DNA of 42,495 nt from an uncultured Collinsella sp. (lineage in GTDB: Bacteria > Actinomycetota > Coriobacteriia > Coriobacteriales > Coriobacteriaceae). Shown piece by piece: positions 1 through 8,049 of the stretch; the stretch's first letter is position 1; the number at the start of each line of letters is the position of its first letter. Both the position numbers and the translations under genes were made by a program. The notes under the pieces are model-generated. The model was not told the DNA's origin, did not search any database, and saw only the letters and a program-made list of their open reading frames with translations. Where the stretch lies: contig CAKUGM010000009.1 of assembly GCA_934654625.1 (NCBI GenBank), positions 1-42,495 of the forward strand, written 5' to 3'.

Positions 1-254
1 GAGCCTATGGCTCTCGCTGCTTAGTTTATAGCGGCGCGTCAACCCGGTGATTTCCCCGACACCGGCGCGACGTCATTTTAGGGGAATGCTCCTGCGCACG
101 TAATCGGTATGGCGCAGGCTAAGACCGAACCGATTGGGATGCCGCGAGCGTGTCGCTGCGCGCAAAGCGTCCGAGACTAAACCAGCGACTGAGCTTGGAG
201 ATGCCGATCAGGGGGCTTTCGTGGACCGGAGTTCGATTCTCCGCACCTCCACCA
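1..254 (+). ncRNA. ssrA: tmRNA (ssrA), 3' portion
   Basis: tmRNA rescues stalled ribosomes by acting first as an alanyl-tRNA and then as a template for a degradation tag. The window begins inside the tag: the first codons read E-P-M-A-L-A-A followed by TAG, a typical tag ending. The 3' end carries a T-arm (GTTCGATTCT, 231-240) and an encoded CCA within CTCCACCA, ending at 254. The tRNA-like 5' half and the start of the tag lie outside the window. A perfect terminator follows at 263. The T-arm sequence at 229-244 recurs inverted at 313-328, and a decayed direct copy of the 3' end lies at about 519-545. Both fit this gene having been an integration target. Confidence 0.9.
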
Positions 255-262
255 CATGTAAC

Positions 263-300
263 AAGCAGGTAGATATGGGTATCTACCTGCTTTTTTATTA
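263..300 (+). terminator. Rho-independent terminator of ssrA
   Basis: A perfect 13-bp stem (263-275 with 280-292) closes a TGGG loop and runs straight into a T-rich tract. It starts nine bases after the tmRNA CCA end. Confidence 0.9.
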
Positions 301-377
301 CAGTTGAGCCTTGCGGAGAATCGAACTCTTTGCATAAGGGGTGCCCTTCGAGAGAGCAAGAGGGGCAACCGTGCCTC

Positions 378-514
378 AAAAATACGGTTATAGGTAGGTT
401 TAACCAAGAGAACAGAATAGCCCCTGTTTTTTCCTGACGTTTATGCGGGAAAAACAGGGGTTCAGCTCCGTATACTCGCCATTTCTTCCATAACCTACCT
501 ATAACCGTATTTTT
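378..514. repeat. 23-bp perfect inverted repeat around a nested hairpin
   Basis: The arms at 378-400 and 492-514 are exact reverse complements. Between them a second near-perfect stem pairs CCCCTG plus a T-run (421-434) with an A-run plus CAGGGG (448-460). The whole unit could fold as a two-tier cruciform or RNA hairpin. It may be a miniature mobile element or an element end. No target-site duplication was identified. Confidence 0.7.
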
Positions 515-635
515 CACGGGATTCTCCCCGCCTCTACCACTATGTGACAAAAATAAGACAGGTTTATTTTGTCACGTAGGGTACCTAACAAAACGCATCC
601 CTGGTTACGTGGGCGTGATTCAAACGCCGCATATG

Positions 636-676
636 AAAACGGCAGGAAAGCCTGAAAATCATGCTTTCCTGCCGTT
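636..676 (-). terminator. Rho-independent terminator of the amino-acid transporter operon
   Basis: A 14-bp stem (638-651 with 663-676) is followed on the minus strand by TTTTCATA. It lies 44 bases beyond the stop codon of the ATPase gene. Confidence 0.8.
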
Positions 677-719
677 GCGTGCGGATCGATATGTGTGAGG
701 GACCGTCGCAGACCGCGGT

Positions 720-1490
720 TTAATCCAGGTATCGGGAGAGGAACTCGCGCGTGCGGGGAAGCTTGGGAGCGGTGAACATCTCGTCGGGGCTTGAGGCTTC
801 GGCGATAATGCCCTTATCCATAAAGACGACCTCGTCGGAGACGTTGCGAGCAAAAGCCATCTCGTGAGTCACAACAACCATCGTCATGCCATCTGCGGCC
901 AAGTCGCGCATGACGCTCAACACCTCGCCGGAAATCTCGGGGTCGAGAGCGGAGGTTGGCTCATCGAAAAGCATCAGATCCGGCTGCATGCACAGGGCGC
1001 GAGCAATGGCCACGCGTTGCTTTTGGCCACCGGAAAGTCGGGTTACGTCGGCATGGGCGAAATCGGCGAGGCCCACCGCTTCGAGATGACGCATAGCCGT
1101 CTGCTCGGCCTCGTCCTTGCTCATTTTCTTAAGCGTGACGGGGGCGAGCGTGCAGTTGTCCAGCACGTTCATGTTGTTAAAGAGGTTGAATCCCTGGAAC
1201 ACCATGCCGATCTTCTCGCGCAGTTTGTTGACGTCTACGTGATCGGCGGCAAGGTCTGCTCCGTGGAACCATACATGGCCCGCATCGGGGGTTTCCAGCA
1301 GGTTGAGGCAGCGCAGAAGCGTCGACTTGCCCGAGCCGGATGCGCCGATGATGGTGACCACCTGGCCCGGCATGACGGAAAGCTCGATATCGCGCAGAAC
1401 GACGTTGCCGTCAAACGATTTGCGCAGCCCTTCAACGCGGATGACGGGCTCAACCGCAGAAGAGGAGGAAGAAGTTGCGTCTAAAGCCAT
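720..1490 (-). CDS. Polar amino-acid ABC transporter ATPase (GlnQ/ArtP-like)
   Basis: This 256-residue ATPase powers uptake of a polar amino acid from the cytoplasmic side of the membrane. Visible motifs are Walker [10 protein letters not shown] (49-57), Q-loop (VFQGFN), signature LSGGQKQR (about 152-159), Walker [14 protein letters not shown], and the switch histidine in VVTHEM. Length is normal for the family. The chosen ATG lies two bases past the stop codon of the permease gene, so the two are probably translationally coupled. Longer readings start inside the permease gene. The serine-rich N-terminus (residues 6-11) is unusual but short. It is the last gene of the binding protein-permease-ATPase operon and is followed by a terminator. 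Substrate (glutamine, arginine, cystine or other) cannot be read from sequence. Confidence 0.93.
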   Translation of the reverse strand: MALDATSSSSSAVEPVIRVEGLRKSFDGNVVLRDIELSVMPGQVVTIIGASGSGKSTLLRCLNLLETPDAGHVWFHGADLAADHVDVNKLREKIGMVFQGFNLFNNMNVLDNCTLAPVTLKKMSKDEAEQTAMRHLEAVGLADFAHADVTRLSGGQKQRVAIARALCMQPDLMLFDEPTSALDPEISGEVLSVMRDLAADGMTMVVVTHEMAFARNVSDEVVFMDKGIIAEASSPDEMFTAPKLPRTREFLSRYLD

Positions 1491-1492
1491 GA

Positions 1493-2674
1493 CTAGGCCT
1501 CCGTTCCCAGAGAAAGGGGCTGTGCGTCCGAGGTGCTGCCAAGGGGCTTGCTCTTGACGTTGAGTCGGCGCGCCAAACGCCCGAGCAGCCACGATGCGAT
1601 GGCCGTCATGATGAGGTAGGCGACGGCTGCAACGAGATAGGCGTTAAGCTGCTTGTAATAGATGCCTGCGACGGTGCTGGCGGCAAAGGTGAGGTCGAAA
1701 ACGCCGATGACGGAAAGGACCGAAGAATCCTTGATGTTGATAACGAGCTCGTTGGAAAGACCGGGGATGGCAAATTTAATGCCCTGGGGGAATACGACCT
1801 TGATCATGGCCTGCCATTGCGAAAGGCCGAGCGAGCGCGCGGCCTCCATCTGTCCCATGTCGACCGACTCGATGCCACCGCGTAGCACCTCCATCATATA
1901 AGCGGTGGAGTTGAGCGAAACCACGACGAGACCCGCCGTGAAGCGTGACCAGATGTTATTGACCTCGGTGATGCTGAAGCCGAAACTGCTTACAACGGCA
2001 ATGCCCAGGTAGTAGATGATGACGCCCTGAACGAGCATCGGCGTGCCGCGCACGACGGTGGAGTAGAACTTGGCAAAGCCCACGCCAACCTTTTTGAGGA
2101 AGCGCGTGAAATCGTTATCGGATCGATCGATTTCCATGATGCGGATGGCAACCAGCAGAATTGCCAGGAAAAATGCGATGACCGTGCCAAAAACAGCAAG
2201 CTCGATGGTGGTGATGACACCCGTCAGGTACGTTTGCTTACCTTGTTGGAACATATAGAGCACCTGGACGAGCATGTCTTTGGGCATGGACGTAGCGCTT
2301 GCGGCGGCTGCCCATGCAGAGGCGAATCCCAGCACAACGCGGTCGAGCGCGAGTACGGTTGTTATTGCCCAGACGATATATGACCCAAAGCGAAGCGCGT
2401 GAGCGACGCCCTGCTTGGTAAAGGGCGCTGTCTGCGCGTACGTCTTCCAATGCGTGAGCTTGAACAGCAACGCCACGATAGAAAGGACGATCCAAGCTGC
2501 AAGCAGGTAATACATCACGAGCTCGACAGTGAACGCGTGGGCGAGAAAGCTCATGGAGGAGCGGGGTTGGCTGGAGAGCATCATACCAATTGCGGCGATA
2601 ACGGAGCTGCCGAGCAGCACATAGCGATGGTCGCGGCGTGCAAATGAGGCGATGCGAGAACATGCGGACGCCAT
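1493..2674 (-). CDS. Amino-acid ABC transporter permease
   Basis: A 393-residue inner-membrane permease of the His/Glu/Gln/Arg/opine family. The conserved permease domain occupies about residues 145-365. It begins with a helix ([15 protein letters not shown]), continues through [10 protein letters not shown], and contains the EAA-like loop [14 protein letters not shown] that docks onto the ATPase. The first roughly 140 residues are an N-terminal extension with three or four further hydrophobic segments, not needed in minimal family members; similar extensions are known in some Gram-positive transporters. The start follows an AAGGA ribosome site. It lies between the binding-protein gene (75-base gap containing a hairpin) and the ATPase gene (two-base gap). 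Confidence 0.9.
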   Translation of the reverse strand: MASACSRIASFARRDHRYVLLGSSVIAAIGMMLSSQPRSSMSFLAHAFTVELVMYYLLAAWIVLSIVALLFKLTHWKTYAQTAPFTKQGVAHALRFGSYIVWAITTVLALDRVVLGFASAWAAAASATSMPKDMLVQVLYMFQQGKQTYLTGVITTIELAVFGTVIAFFLAILLVAIRIMEIDRSDNDFTRFLKKVGVGFAKFYSTVVRGTPMLVQGVIIYYLGIAVVSSFGFSITEVNNIWSRFTAGLVVVSLNSTAYMMEVLRGGIESVDMGQMEAARSLGLSQWQAMIKVVFPQGIKFAIPGLSNELVINIKDSSVLSVIGVFDLTFAASTVAGIYYKQLNAYLVAAVAYLIMTAIASWLLGRLARRLNVKSKPLGSTSDAQPLSLGTEA

Positions 2675-2696
2675 AATAATCCTTCGTGTAAATCAA

Positions 2697-2724
2697 CAAA
2701 GGGCGAAGATATGGATCTTCGCCC
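2697..2724 (-). terminator. Intra-operon hairpin between binding protein and permease genes
   Basis: A perfect 10-bp stem (2701-2710 with 2715-2724, loop ATGG) is followed on the minus strand by TTTGTTGATTT. Such leaky terminators often raise binding-protein mRNA above permease mRNA; that role is inferred. Confidence 0.6.
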
Positions 2725-2749
2725 TCAACATACGTGCAATGTGCGACGA

Positions 2750-3679
2750 TTACGCCGGCTGACGATCCATGCAGTCCTGCCAGATCTGCAGGCGCTCTTT
2801 TTGCGAGATATCGCCGATGATCTTGTTGAGCTCGTCCAAGATGTCGTCTTGGCCCTTGGCGATGGCAGCGTTGTCGGGGTTGCTCGGATCGGAGAAGCCC
2901 TCGCCGTCTGCAAGCTCGACCTTCTTGAGGTCGGTATAGTTCTCGAGAAGGTTAGGCAGCGACATCGACGAGAAGGTGATGGCGTCGCAGGTGCCGTTCT
3001 CGATACCGTCGACCACAAGCGGCACGGTGGCAACCGGCGTGAGGTGATTGACCTCGGGGATCTCGTCGATCAGTTCGTCATAGAAGGTGTCCTTTTGGCC
3101 AAGGACGGTGGCGCCGGTGAAGTCGGAGAGCTTGGTGGCATTGGCGTACTTGGAGTCCTTCTTCACGACCATGATTACTTCGTCATCGATGTAGGAATCG
3201 GTGAAGTCGGCAGACTGGGCGCGCTCGGGCGTGACGGACATGCCGGCGCAGATGATGTCGATGGTGCCGTTGCCGAGGGCATCGACAAGCGCGCCGAACT
3301 CCATCTTGACGGCAACGGGCTCCATATCGAGAGCCTCGGCGATGCGCTTGGCAATCTGCACGTCATAGCCATCGGCATAGGCGCCCGAGACGTTCTCGAT
3401 GGGAATCGTGGTATCGGACTCTTTGGACTCCTGCCAGTTATAGGGGGCGTATGCAGCCTCCATGCCGATGCGCAGGGTTTTGCCGTCGCCGAGCTTGCCG
3501 GCGGCCTTCTTGGAAGAGCCGGATTTGGAGGAACCTGCATTGGAGCCGGCGCTTTGTGCGGCAGGGCCGCAGCCGGTAAGGAACGTTGCGCCCGCGACGG
3601 TGAACGCGGTGATGCCGCTGAGCTTAAGGAAATCGCGGCGTGAGCATGCGCGACCAAACGCGCCGAAGTTTTTCTCCAT
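2750..3679 (-). CDS. Amino-acid ABC transporter substrate-binding lipoprotein
   Basis: A 309-residue periplasmic-type binding protein (SBP family 3) that delivers a polar amino acid to the permease. The N-terminus combines a twin-arginine motif (SRRDFLK, about 13-19) with a hydrophobic stretch and a lipobox-like LTGC, so it is probably Tat-exported and lipid-anchored. A serine/glycine/lysine linker follows. The mature domain starts near KTLRIGMEAAYAPYNW and contains the family signature GYDVQIAKRIAEAL. The ATG at 3679 is preceded by GGAGG; a longer reading starting upstream has no ribosome site and would hide the signal peptide. It is the first gene of the operon. Confidence 0.92.
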   Translation of the reverse strand: MEKNFGAFGRACSRRDFLKLSGITAFTVAGATFLTGCGPAAQSAGSNAGSSKSGSSKKAAGKLGDGKTLRIGMEAAYAPYNWQESKESDTTIPIENVSGAYADGYDVQIAKRIAEALDMEPVAVKMEFGALVDALGNGTIDIICAGMSVTPERAQSADFTDSYIDDEVIMVVKKDSKYANATKLSDFTGATVLGQKDTFYDELIDEIPEVNHLTPVATVPLVVDGIENGTCDAITFSSMSLPNLLENYTDLKKVELADGEGFSDPSNPDNAAIAKGQDDILDELNKIIGDISQKERLQIWQDCMDRQPA

Positions 3680-4285
3680 GATGAGAGCCTCCAAAAAAGT
3701 TGTTTTACCCCTTCCGCACGACGCAACCGGAAGGGACTCATTCCCTTCCCCCTTGCAACCTAATGCGAGAAAGTTACGCGTGCTAACTAACCAGAATACG
3801 ACGAATGGGGCCGCTGCCTGCAAAAAAGCACAAAGGGAAACAATGCGGAAACGTTGAGCGCCGTGTTCAGTAGCCAAAGCGCTAAGAATAGCCTGGCGTT
3901 ATTGGCTCGTGGGGCTCGTGCAATTGACACGGCCGCTCAAAGGGCGGCTAACGATCGAGTGCGGCTAGCGATTAAGAAGCAGTTAATCGAGTGGCGGGTT
4001 TTGGTGCATTTTGGATCAGCTATTTCCGATTTGCGCGGTGGTACTCCTGCCGAGTGGCGGGTTTTGGTGCATTTCTGATCCACTGGCGGTGAATCGTGTC
4101 TTTGGGGAGGGAAATAGCCCTCAAAACGTTGGATTATCCGCCACTCATTTTGAAATGCACGTTTTACCGCCATTCATCGATGGGTGCAGGCTGTGGGTCG
4201 AGAGAGAGCCGCCGATACGTTGCGGTGGCAACATACCGGCGGCTGGCGTCAAGATAATCGAGTTCGGATGAGGTGGGAGTCGTTC
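3680..4285. other. 606-base intergenic region with repeats
   Basis: No convincing gene. Just upstream of the binding-protein gene, a stem pairs CCCTTCCG (3709-3716) with CGGAAGGG (3728-3735) in its 5' leader; on the transcribed strand a T-run follows shortly before the ribosome site, so attenuation is conceivable. The rest holds two direct copies and one inverted, diverged copy of a 24-base repeat (see the repeat entry). No clear promoter was identified. Confidence 0.5.
3988..4073. repeat. Direct 24-base repeat pair
   Basis: The same 24 bases, beginning CGAGTGGCGGG and ending GGTGCATTT, occur at 3988-4011 and 4050-4073, 62 bases apart. Each is followed by a diverged GATC-containing tail. A diverged inverted copy sits at about 4151-4174 (GAAATGCAC...CCGCCATTC). 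This looks like a dispersed intergenic repeat family. Copies elsewhere in the genome cannot be seen from here. Confidence 0.75.
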
Positions 4286-7200
4286 TTAGAACAGCTCGTC
4301 GTCTTCGAGGGTATCGATTGCAGAGTCGAAGGCGTCGCCAAGCGTCCGTGCGCTTGCGGCCTCTGCGTTTTGGCGATGGTGCAGACGTCCTGCAAGTCCC
4401 AAGGCGAGCGTGCCGAAACCTCCAAAGAGGGTGCCGATGAGGGGCAGTGGGTCGCCGGTCTTGGGGAGGCCGCCTGTGGTGCTGGGCTTCTTTTGAGAGC
4501 CTGTGCCGCTGTCGGTACCCGCGCCCGTGCCGGCGCCTGTGCCTATGCCCGTGCCGGTGCCGGAGCCCGTGCCGGTGCCGGAGCCCGAGCCAGTGCCGCT
4601 GCCGGATCCCGTACCAGAGCCATTGCCAGTGCCGGTGTTGCCGCTATCACCGCTTCCGCCCTGGTCGCCGCCGGTGCTGCCACCGGTACCGCCGTCGCCT
4701 GTGTCGGGCTTCTTCGTGCTGTCGAGCGCGGCCTGTGCCCTTGCGGCGATTTCCTCCGCGGTCGGGACTTTCGACAGGATGCGCGCAAAGGCGATCTTGC
4801 CGCCCTGCTGCATGACCAGCTCAGGCATTCCGTTTCCGTTGACGTCGGAGCCGACGAAGAACACGCGCGAGCTCGCGGCCGGTACCTTCATGCCGCCAAG
4901 AGCTTCCTCTTCCTGTTGCAGCACGCCGTCGATGTACAGGCGCATCATGTGGCCATCATAGGTGCCCATGGCGTGATGCCAGGTGCCCGTGTCCATGGAG
5001 CCTGCCGGTTTGGGCGTCCCGCTCTTCTTGGAATTGAGCCAAAACGCGAGCTTGCCCTTGGTGGCAGCATTGCCTGCGACCTCAAGACCATCGCCTGCAT
5101 ATTGCTGGTTGGAAAGCAAGCACTGGTCGGAGTCGGTTTCGCCCATCATGAACAGGAGCTCGAGGGCGTGTTCGTTGCCCAAGTAGGCATAGTCGCTATC
5201 GGTCATCTTGAAGCCAATGGCCGAGTTGCCGTCGGCGACAAAGACGTTGCGGCTGGAGACCTCGTCGGCAACTACGGCGTTTGCCGCCAGCACGTTGACG
5301 GCTTCGTGGCCGCATGCGTCGCTGACCGTTGCCGTGGAGGTCGCCTTGGCAAAGTCGACATCGAGCAGAAGCTCGGGTGCGGGAGGCAGCTGGGCTGCGG
5401 CCCATGCTGTCTGCACCTGCTCGGCGGTCATGGCGTAGGGGAGCAGGCGCGCAAAGGCGATGCGCGTGCCCGACTTGGTCAGGAACTCGGGGTTACCGTC
5501 GCTGTTGGTGTCGCAACCCACGTAGTAGAACTTGGGGTCGGGAATCACCATGCCGCTGGCAGCAGCCTCGCTGCATTTCTTGCCGTCGACATAGAGTGTG
5601 ACCTTTTTGCCATCGGCAACGGCAACGGCATGAATCCAGCGCTGCGCCTCGAGCGGGGCCGTCACGCTAACGTAGCTGTTGCTCTTGGCGTCGCGATACC
5701 AGTACTCGAGGTTGCCCTTGTTGTACTCAAGGCCGGCGCCGGCGCTTTGCTGGTTGGAGAAGATCGCCTGCTCATCCTGGATGTTCTCGCTCGTTTTGAA
5801 CATGACCTCGAGTGTGGAGGTGGTGTCGAACGCGTCGTAATCGGCATCTGCCATCACGTAGCGATAGCCGCCGTTGCCTGCCGACTGATAGACCTTGGTC
5901 GGGGCTCCTGCCAAAACATCGGTGTCATCCACGATCGCGCCGGTGCCAAAGAGCTGGAACGAATGGCCCATGGCGTCGTCGGGCTTGCCGTTGCGGAAGT
6001 CGATGTCGAGGACCGCGCGCGGCGCCGGGGCCTTTGCCGAGGTGCTAAACGCGGCAGACACGATTGCCGCCGAGGTCGAATTGGGTGCGGCGCCCGTGCT
6101 GTTGGGGTGTGAGCCGGAGCCCTCGCAGCCGCGCTCTTTGCTCCAAGAGGTCTGAGCTGCCACGCTCACGGTGTAGGAAGTGTTCGGGAGAAGCCCCTTG
6201 ACCAGCACGTCCCAAGTCTTGCGGATATATGCCGCCGGGCGGTAGTAGTCGGCAAAGATGCGCTTCACCACTGGGTCTCCTGCAGTGGGGGTCGCGATGA
6301 TCTTGTATTCATGCACCATATCGAGGTTGTTGTCGCTGCCTGCTGCGGCGGAGGGGAAGTGAACCTTGGCGCTGGTCTCGGTGACCTCATCGACGGTCAC
6401 TTTGGCGCCGGCAGGGAAGACGGGCGCTGCGGTGGACTCGCGAGCGGAGGTGTAGCGGTAGATGCTGGTGTCGGACGTATTGCCGCCAGAGCTCACCATG
6501 CCGGGGATGTCGATGGTCCACGGCTCATACAAAAAGACCGTGCCCGCGCCTTCGACCTTGCTGCGTACGAGCGAAAGGCGGTACACCTTTGCGGTGCCGT
6601 CCTCCATGATGTCGAGGATGACGCACTGCGAAGCCTCGGCGATGTTCTTGACATCGGTGTATGCCGGCGAAGTCTGGGGAGGAACGGACGCGCCGTTGCC
6701 GGAGTCGGGATCGACTTTACCGGTCTCGTTCTCGTAGTAGGCGCCGATGGTCGAATCCTGAATGGCTGTGAAGCCAAGATCCTGGTTGATGGAGCGTTCG
6801 TCCTCGAGGGTGGCGTGGCTATGGCCGGAGAAGTGGATGATATTGGGGTACTGCTTCATGACGGCGACGATATCGCTGCCCGTTCCCTCGCCATAGTCGC
6901 CGTACCACTCAGTCGAGGTATACGAAGTGCCCCGGACCTGGTGATGCGTGAGCAGAACGATCGGTGCATTACGGTCTGCGAGACCGTCGAGAGCATTGCA
7001 GAAGAAGTCGTAATTGGCCGAGTAGCTGTGGTCGCTCGCGCCAATGGGGCCCATGGTGATGACAGGAACGCCGTTGATGTCGACAACCTTATTGGCCTGC
7101 TGTCCGGTCTTCGACTCGAAAACCGAGCGCGCCTGCGTCACGCCATAGGTATAGGTCTCGTGATTGCCTTGGCACAAGATGACCTTGGTGTGCCCGTTTC

Positions 7201-7594
7201 CCGCACTGTAGCCCGTGTTGTGCGAGCCGTTGAGCAGGGCCATCAGATGCTGATACTGCTTGTCGTTGCCGCTATCGGTGATATCGCCCACCAGGCAGAA
7301 GGCGTCGAGCTGCGGATCGAGCGCATAGATGGTGTCCATGGCGAACTCGAGCTTTTTATCGGCATCGCGGTCCTCGTTGCCGCCGATGGCCGCCTGGATG
7401 TGCAGGTCGCTGCCGATAAGCAGGCGCGCCTTGACGCCTTCGCGCGAAAGGCCGCCTTCTGCTGCCCAGGCGATGTTGGGGTTAAGGGCGCCTGCTGCTA
7501 CGAGGCCGCCGCCTGCGGCGAGCGCCAGTTTGAGGAAGTCGCGGCGCGAAACGCTTTTCCGCGGAGAGGAGGGCGGGGTTTTGTCGGTTGTCAT
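4286..7594 (-). CDS. Tat-exported cell-wall metallophosphoesterase with LamG-like domains
   Basis: A 1102-residue surface enzyme of the calcineurin-like phosphoesterase superfamily; substrate unknown. Residues 1-46 form a twin-arginine signal (SRRDFLK at 16-22, cleavage near IAWAAEG). Metal-ligand motifs run in the expected order: SDLH (62-65), GDITDSGN (103-110), GNHE (143-146), THHQ (216-219), GHSH (257-260). A fibronectin III-like stretch follows, then two LamG/concanavalin-like domains, each starting near LDIDF or LDVDF and sharing DYxYxG-type and WxHA segments. A Gly/Thr/Ser linker leads to LPKTG (1043-1047) and a hydrophobic segment. After the basic residues the protein runs on for about 30 residues ending in an acidic tail, longer than usual for a sorting signal. 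ATG at 7594 has AAGGAG seven bases upstream. Confidence 0.85.
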   Translation of the reverse strand: MTTDKTPPSSPRKSVSRRDFLKLALAAGGGLVAAGALNPNIAWAAEGGLSREGVKARLLIGSDLHIQAAIGGNEDRDADKKLEFAMDTIYALDPQLDAFCLVGDITDSGNDKQYQHLMALLNGSHNTGYSAGNGHTKVILCQGNHETYTYGVTQARSVFESKTGQQANKVVDINGVPVITMGPIGASDHSYSANYDFFCNALDGLADRNAPIVLLTHHQVRGTSYTSTEWYGDYGEGTGSDIVAVMKQYPNIIHFSGHSHATLEDERSINQDLGFTAIQDSTIGAYYENETGKVDPDSGNGASVPPQTSPAYTDVKNIAEASQCVILDIMEDGTAKVYRLSLVRSKVEGAGTVFLYEPWTIDIPGMVSSGGNTSDTSIYRYTSARESTAAPVFPAGAKVTVDEVTETSAKVHFPSAAAGSDNNLDMVHEYKIIATPTAGDPVVKRIFADYYRPAAYIRKTWDVLVKGLLPNTSYTVSVAAQTSWSKERGCEGSGSHPNSTGAAPNSTSAAIVSAAFSTSAKAPAPRAVLDIDFRNGKPDDAMGHSFQLFGTGAIVDDTDVLAGAPTKVYQSAGNGGYRYVMADADYDAFDTTSTLEVMFKTSENIQDEQAIFSNQQSAGAGLEYNKGNLEYWYRDAKSNSYVSVTAPLEAQRWIHAVAVADGKKVTLYVDGKKCSEAAASGMVIPDPKFYYVGCDTNSDGNPEFLTKSGTRIAFARLLPYAMTAEQVQTAWAAAQLPPAPELLLDVDFAKATSTATVSDACGHEAVNVLAANAVVADEVSSRNVFVADGNSAIGFKMTDSDYAYLGNEHALELLFMMGETDSDQCLLSNQQYAGDGLEVAGNAATKGKLAFWLNSKKSGTPKPAGSMDTGTWHHAMGTYDGHMMRLYIDGVLQQEEEALGGMKVPAASSRVFFVGSDVNGNGMPELVMQQGGKIAFARILSKVPTAEEIAARAQAALDSTKKPDTGDGGTGGSTGGDQGGSGDSGNTGTGNGSGTGSGSGTGSGSGTGTGSGTGTGIGTGAGTGAGTDSGTGSQKKPSTTGGLPKTGDPLPLIGTLFGGFGTLALGLAGRLHHRQNAEAASARTLGDAFDSAIDTLEDDELF

Positions 7595-8049
7595 CAAGGT
7601 GCTCCTTCGGCTGAATACGCTGATTGATACGGCCCATACAGGCCGATATACATTTTCGAGTTGCGATATCCACCTCATGTCAGGGGCGTGTACGTATCGA
7701 TGCAGCCGTCGTGGGACGAGGATGGGCGTTTCGTTTGCCCCTATCAAGAGAGAATGAGAGGGGTAACGCTGAGGTAAGCGCTTCTTTAGCGTTTAAGAAA
7801 ACGAGCGATCGATTTGGCCCCACTTGAGCACAGCGGCGGCCATGGCATTCGCCAAATCGCAATCGCGTTCACGTTAATATCCCCCTCTGTTTCAGTGAGA
7901 CCCTTTCGAACTATGCAGGGTTTCCTGCGCTGATTGCGCGTTGAGACAATCGTCTCAAACTCTTTTTGGAACGTATGTCACCTGGTATGGCTGCCCCCTT
8001 TCCTAAACAATCAGGCTAAGGACGTCTGGCAAAAGAAAGGGGGCTCGCT
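7595..8049. other. Divergent intergenic region with an 18-base palindrome
   Basis: A 455-base gap between two divergent surface-protein genes, without a gene. TTGAGAC-AATC-GTCTCAA at 7941-7958 is a perfect 7-4-7 inverted repeat about 90 bases before the vWA adhesin start, well placed for an operator. The rightward gene has AAAGGGGG as ribosome site at about 8035-8042. No confident -35/-10 pair was found. Confidence 0.5.

Larger units (their letters stand above)
255..719. other. Gene-free relic next to ssrA
   Basis: No convincing gene lies here. Apart from the ssrA terminator it holds an inverted 16-base copy of the ssrA T-arm (313-328), a 23-bp inverted repeat enclosing a second hairpin (378-514), a degenerate direct copy of the ssrA 3' end (about 519-545), an AT-rich hairpin with arms 544-556 and 564-575, and the terminator of the leftward transporter operon (636-676). 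The arrangement suggests the remains of a small element that once used the ssrA 3' end. No integrase remnant was recognised. Confidence 0.6.

Noticed and set aside
378..514. CRISPR repeats
   Set aside because: Only one inverted pair with no regular spacing, and no cas genes in the window.
4184..7627. Two long plus-strand open frames opposite the metallophosphoesterase
   Set aside because: They mirror a gene with clear signal, catalytic motifs and sorting signal. Their translations are Ala/Gly/Arg-rich without motifs, as expected for antisense frames in GC-rich DNA.
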